The notes under the pieces were generated by a model that had not been told where the DNA came from, ran no database searches, and saw only the letters and a program-made list of their open reading frames with translations. From positions 32,611 through 47,840 of the forward strand of contig NYVB01000075.1 of NCBI GenBank assembly GCA_002684315.1: DNA of 15,230 nucleotides, written 5' to 3'. Of the stretch, positions 13,036-15,230 are shown piece after piece. Both the position numbers and the translations under genes were made by a program. Origin of the DNA: Planctomycetaceae bacterium. GTDB taxonomy: Bacteria > Planctomycetota > Phycisphaerae > Phycisphaerales > SM1A02. How positions within the stretch are numbered: the stretch's first letter is position 1; each line of letters opens with the position of its first letter.

Positions 13036-14172
13036 ATGACTTCATCAACGAACAACGGTTCTCAGGACCCGAAGGCCCTTTCCACACTCGCAATGGCCAG
13101 TCACGAGGTCCGAGGTGCGCTCGCCGCCATCATTTCGCACGCGGAATTACTCGCCGAACGCGCTGCAAGTCCCCATGAAAGTCGGGCCACCGCGCTTCTC
13201 ATCGAACGACATGGTCGGGCGGTCCTCGCCACCTTCGATGCCATCCTGAAGACCGCACGGGATCATGACGAACGGGTGCCGGTCACGACGGAATCCTGTG
13301 ATCTTCGGGTCATGATCGATGAACTCGTACTGCTGCAGACACCACGAGCCCGGGCGGCCGGACTTTTTCTCGAGGCCACGATCGATGACGCCATTCCCGT
13401 TCGGGTCGAGATCGATGGTGGTTCGGTCCATCGCATCCTCTCCAACCTGATCGACAATGCGATGAAATACACCACTGATGGTGGAGTTCGCATCCGGGCT
13501 CTGGTCACCCCTTCGGGTGCTCTCGCCCTTGAAGTCGAGGACAGCGGTCCTGGCATTCGATCATCCGATGCCGACCGCATCTTCGATCCCTACGTTCAAG
13601 CCGATCACTCCGGAAGATCCTCCATCAGCGGAGTCGGACTCGGTCTGTCGCTGTGTCGCGATCTCGCCCGTGCGATCGATGCCGAACTCAACTTCGCAGC
13701 CGGACCAGACGGGGGGTCCGTCTTTCGTCTCACCCTCTCGGATCGATCGAGTCACTCCACTTCCATCGAGAAGACCTTCGAGGGTGTCCGAATTCTTCTG
13801 ATCGATGATTGTGAAGAGACGCTTCGGATGCACTCGATGGTGCTTGAAGCTCGAGGTGCACTGGTCACCGCGACCAGTCAGACTCCGACTCTGATGCCGC
13901 GATACTTCGGCGGGGAAGACTCGTTGTTCGATGTGATTCTGGTCGATCTTGAAATGCCGGATCTCGATGGTTGGGCGGTTCGAAGGCTTCTACACCTGAG
14001 TGGATGTCTGATTCCAGTGGTCGCGGTCACCGCGCACGAAATCGAACCGCTGCGCTCGAAAGCCTCACAGCATGGTTTTTCAGGCCTTCTGAGCAAACCA
14101 CTGGACTTGAATCGTCTTGCGGCTCTGCTCGATCGGGATGCCCTGCAAGGGTCTTCCCGCCTGGCGGGGTGA
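13036..14172 (+). CDS. Soluble hybrid histidine kinase with C-terminal receiver domain
   Basis: 378 aa. HisKA-like dimerisation domain with H-box ASHEVRGALAAIISHAEL (phospho-acceptor H23), then a HATPase domain: N-box ILSNLIDNAMKYT (134-146), G1 box EDSGPGI and FDPYVQADHSGRS, G2 box GVGLGLSLCRDLA (199-211). A receiver domain fills about 250-370: acidic pair in LLIDDCEE (D257, D258), phospho-acceptor D304 in VDLEMPDLDGW, T332 in VTAHE and K354 in LSKPLD. All key residues are present, so both autophosphorylation and transfer to the receiver are expected. There is no transmembrane helix, PAS, GAF or other sensor before the H-box, only about 20 residues. It may therefore sense through a partner protein. 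No HPt or output regulator is adjacent. It shares a 205-base divergent region with lpdA. Confidence 0.9.
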   Translation: MTSSTNNGSQDPKALSTLAMASHEVRGALAAIISHAELLAERAASPHESRATALLIERHGRAVLATFDAILKTARDHDERVPVTTESCDLRVMIDELVLLQTPRARAAGLFLEATIDDAIPVRVEIDGGSVHRILSNLIDNAMKYTTDGGVRIRALVTPSGALALEVEDSGPGIRSSDADRIFDPYVQADHSGRSSISGVGLGLSLCRDLARAIDAELNFAAGPDGGSVFRLTLSDRSSHSTSIEKTFEGVRILLIDDCEETLRMHSMVLEARGALVTATSQTPTLMPRYFGGEDSLFDVILVDLEMPDLDGWAVRRLLHLSGCLIPVVAVTAHEIEPLRSKASQHGFSGLLSKPLDLNRLAALLDRDALQGSSRLAG

Positions 14173-14263
14173 ACAATCCCCCACAGGCCCTTTCACCGCG
14201 TGTCCGGTCGTTGATCTTGTCTTTTCATCGTCCCGAGGCATTCGATCCTGGTGTTCGCGCTGG

Positions 14264-14269
14264 TACGAT
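14264..14269 (+). promoter_or_regulatory. Possible -10 box of the metallophosphoesterase gene
   Basis: TACGAT nine bases before GTG 14279, giving a predicted leader of about three bases. The hexamer 17 bases upstream (TTCGAT) is a poor -35, so this is tentative. Confidence 0.25.
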
Positions 14270-14278
14270 CTGTCTGTC

Positions 14279-15109
14279 GTGCGAACCGCCATCATCAGTG
14301 ACATCCACGCGAATCTCGAAGCCCTTGAGGTTGTCCTTGCCGACATCCGCGAGCAAGCGGTCGACCGGATCATCTGTCTCGGAGATGTGATCGGCTACGG
14401 ACCTGATCCGTGCGCCTGCATCGATCTCGTCCAGGAACATTGTCAGTTCTCTCTTCTGGGCAATCACGACTTTGCGTGTCTGTTGGAGCCGACGAACTTC
14501 AATCCCATCGCCGCACAGGGGTCCTATTGGACACGAGCGCAGTTCGAACCGGCTGGACACGACCACGATCCGGCGGTGACGGCCCGAAGGCAGTCCTTCC
14601 TTCACCTGATGAAGACCTACGCCTTCCTTGATGACGATCGTGATTACCTGCTGGTGCACGCCTCTCCGAAAAAGCCTCTCTCCGAGTACCTCTTCAGAGA
14701 CGACGTGCAGAAGCCATCCAAGCTCGCCACGGCATTTCTGTCCATGCCCGGCGCGCATGCCTTCGTCGGCCACACCCACGTTCCCGGGGTCTTCTCCGGT
14801 GAACTCGATGGGACGGGTCGGATCAGCACGGAATCCCTGTTCGACTTCGAGTACGGAAACGAGCTCTCAGGTCCCTTTCCCCTCGATCGCCAGGACGGGC
14901 AGATGAAATTCATCGTCAATCCCGGTTCGGTGGGACAGCCTCGGGATGGTGACCGCAGAGCCAGTTACGCCGTCCTGGATGCCTCGGGGCAGACTCCCAC
15001 GGTCGAATTTCTTCGTCTCAGCTATCCAGCCGAGGTCACCGCGGAAAAAATCAGGGCAATAGAGCAGCTGGCGGACCGTCTGGGCGATCGTCTGCTCGTC
15101 GGAGAGTGA
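14279..15109 (+). CDS. Calcineurin-like metallophosphoesterase family protein
   Basis: 276 aa from GTG 14279. Two-metal phosphoesterase fold with every ligand motif: SDIHANLEAL (D8, H10), LGDVIGYGP (D36), LLGNHDFACL (N62, H63), LLVHASP (H127) and VGHTHVPGVF (H165, H167). INPGSVGQPRDGD-type sequence near the C-terminus (VNPGSVGQPRDGDRRASYAV) is typical of the YfcE/Metallophos_2 branch, which includes cyclic-nucleotide, phosphodiester and protein phosphatases; the substrate cannot be read from sequence. Start: the frame is open back into the histidine-kinase end at 14117, but GTG 14279 begins exactly at the beta strand before the first metal motif. Its first codons match those of the partial gene at the right edge. 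No signal peptide, so it is cytosolic. The gene lies 106 bases after the histidine kinase on the same strand. Confidence 0.9.
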   Translation: MRTAIISDIHANLEALEVVLADIREQAVDRIICLGDVIGYGPDPCACIDLVQEHCQFSLLGNHDFACLLEPTNFNPIAAQGSYWTRAQFEPAGHDHDPAVTARRQSFLHLMKTYAFLDDDRDYLLVHASPKKPLSEYLFRDDVQKPSKLATAFLSMPGAHAFVGHTHVPGVFSGELDGTGRISTESLFDFEYGNELSGPFPLDRQDGQMKFIVNPGSVGQPRDGDRRASYAVLDASGQTPTVEFLRLSYPAEVTAEKIRAIEQLADRLGDRLLVGE

Positions 15110-15160
15110 CCCCGTTGGCGCTCGCGGAGGCGCTCCAATAGCATTGTCGTTTCGAACCAA

Positions 15161-15183
15161 TGAATCTCCACTTCGGAGTTTCA
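15161..15183. repeat. Inverted repeat between the two metallophosphoesterase genes
   Basis: A nine-base arm, TGAATCTCC (15161-15169), faces GGAGTTTCA (15175-15183) with one mismatch and a five-base loop. No T-run follows on the plus strand, so I do not call it a terminator. The left part of the gap (about 15114-15137) holds a weaker imperfect inverted repeat with TTGG and CCAA ends. Confidence 0.3.
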
Positions 15184-15207
15184 GGCCTCTGCCGGAGAAG
15201 CCTTTCA

Positions 15208-15230
15208 GTGCGCATCGCGATCATCAGTGA
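15208..15230 (+). CDS. Start of a second metallophosphoesterase gene (cut by window edge)
   Basis: Only about seven codons are visible: GTG then RIAIISD, matching the RTAIISD start of the gene just upstream, including the Asp that is the first metal ligand of the family. GGAGAAG ends seven bases before the GTG, a plausible ribosome site. Most likely a tandem paralogue; the rest lies outside the window. Confidence 0.55.

Noticed and set aside
14153..14172. CCCGCC/GGCGGG inverted repeat at the end of the histidine kinase as a terminator
   Set aside because: It lies inside coding sequence, has almost no loop and is not followed by a T-run.
1..15230. CRISPR arrays, tRNA or rRNA genes, insertion sequences
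   Set aside because: I looked for regular spaced repeats, cloverleaf-like segments and transposase motifs with terminal repeats and saw none.

Overview
This is a gene-dense, moderately GC-rich stretch of bacterial chromosome with no rRNA, tRNA, insertion sequence, prophage or CRISPR array that I can see. The outer-membrane DUF481 protein indicates a diderm. Small zinc-ribbon membrane proteins and XRE-like regulators with a 'GNPKLD' recognition segment are the style I associate with Planctomycetota, probably class Phycisphaerae. That placement is an inference from gene style only.

Layout. 1-1448 (-): phosphoglycerate mutase gpmI, cut by the left edge, divergent from the PLP-binding protein yggS (1528-2337 +). 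A DUF481 outer-membrane protein (2353-3519 -) is divergent from a five-helix membrane protein (3680-4384 +). That gene runs tail-to-tail into a membrane protein with two half zinc ribbons (4304-5005 -), which is divergent from thymidylate kinase tmk (5071-5751 +). tmk converges with guanylate kinase gmk (5711-6343 -). Next comes a minus-strand regulatory block: two tandem HTH-plus-helical-repeat paralogues (9617-8241 and 8129-6885) and a small secreted protein (6868-6422), closed by a good intrinsic terminator. A 90-residue zinc-ribbon membrane protein (9816-10088 +) diverges from this block. It abuts a eukaryotic-type UMP-CMP kinase fused to an unusual N-terminal domain (11113-10076 -). Dihydrolipoyl dehydrogenase lpdA (12830-11346 -) is divergent from a soluble hybrid histidine kinase (13036-14172 +). 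A metallophosphoesterase follows (14279-15109 +), and the first codons of a second one are cut by the right edge.

The conserved genes cover glycolysis (gpmI), 2-oxoacid dehydrogenase complexes (lpdA), PLP homeostasis (yggS) and nucleotide activation (tmk, gmk and the UMP-CMP kinase-like gene). The accessory genes cover regulation and the cell envelope.

Three things stand out. (1) gpmI, yggS, tmk and gmk share a TANNNT box exactly six bases before their ATG, which suggests leaderless transcripts, whereas the accessory genes carry strong Shine-Dalgarno sites. (2) The UMP-CMP kinase has a eukaryote-like core and an N-terminal domain reminiscent of marine algal proteins. (3) The tandem HTH-repeat regulators end in a secreted small protein translated from a very strong ribosome site, an arrangement comparable to known receptor-peptide signalling pairs.
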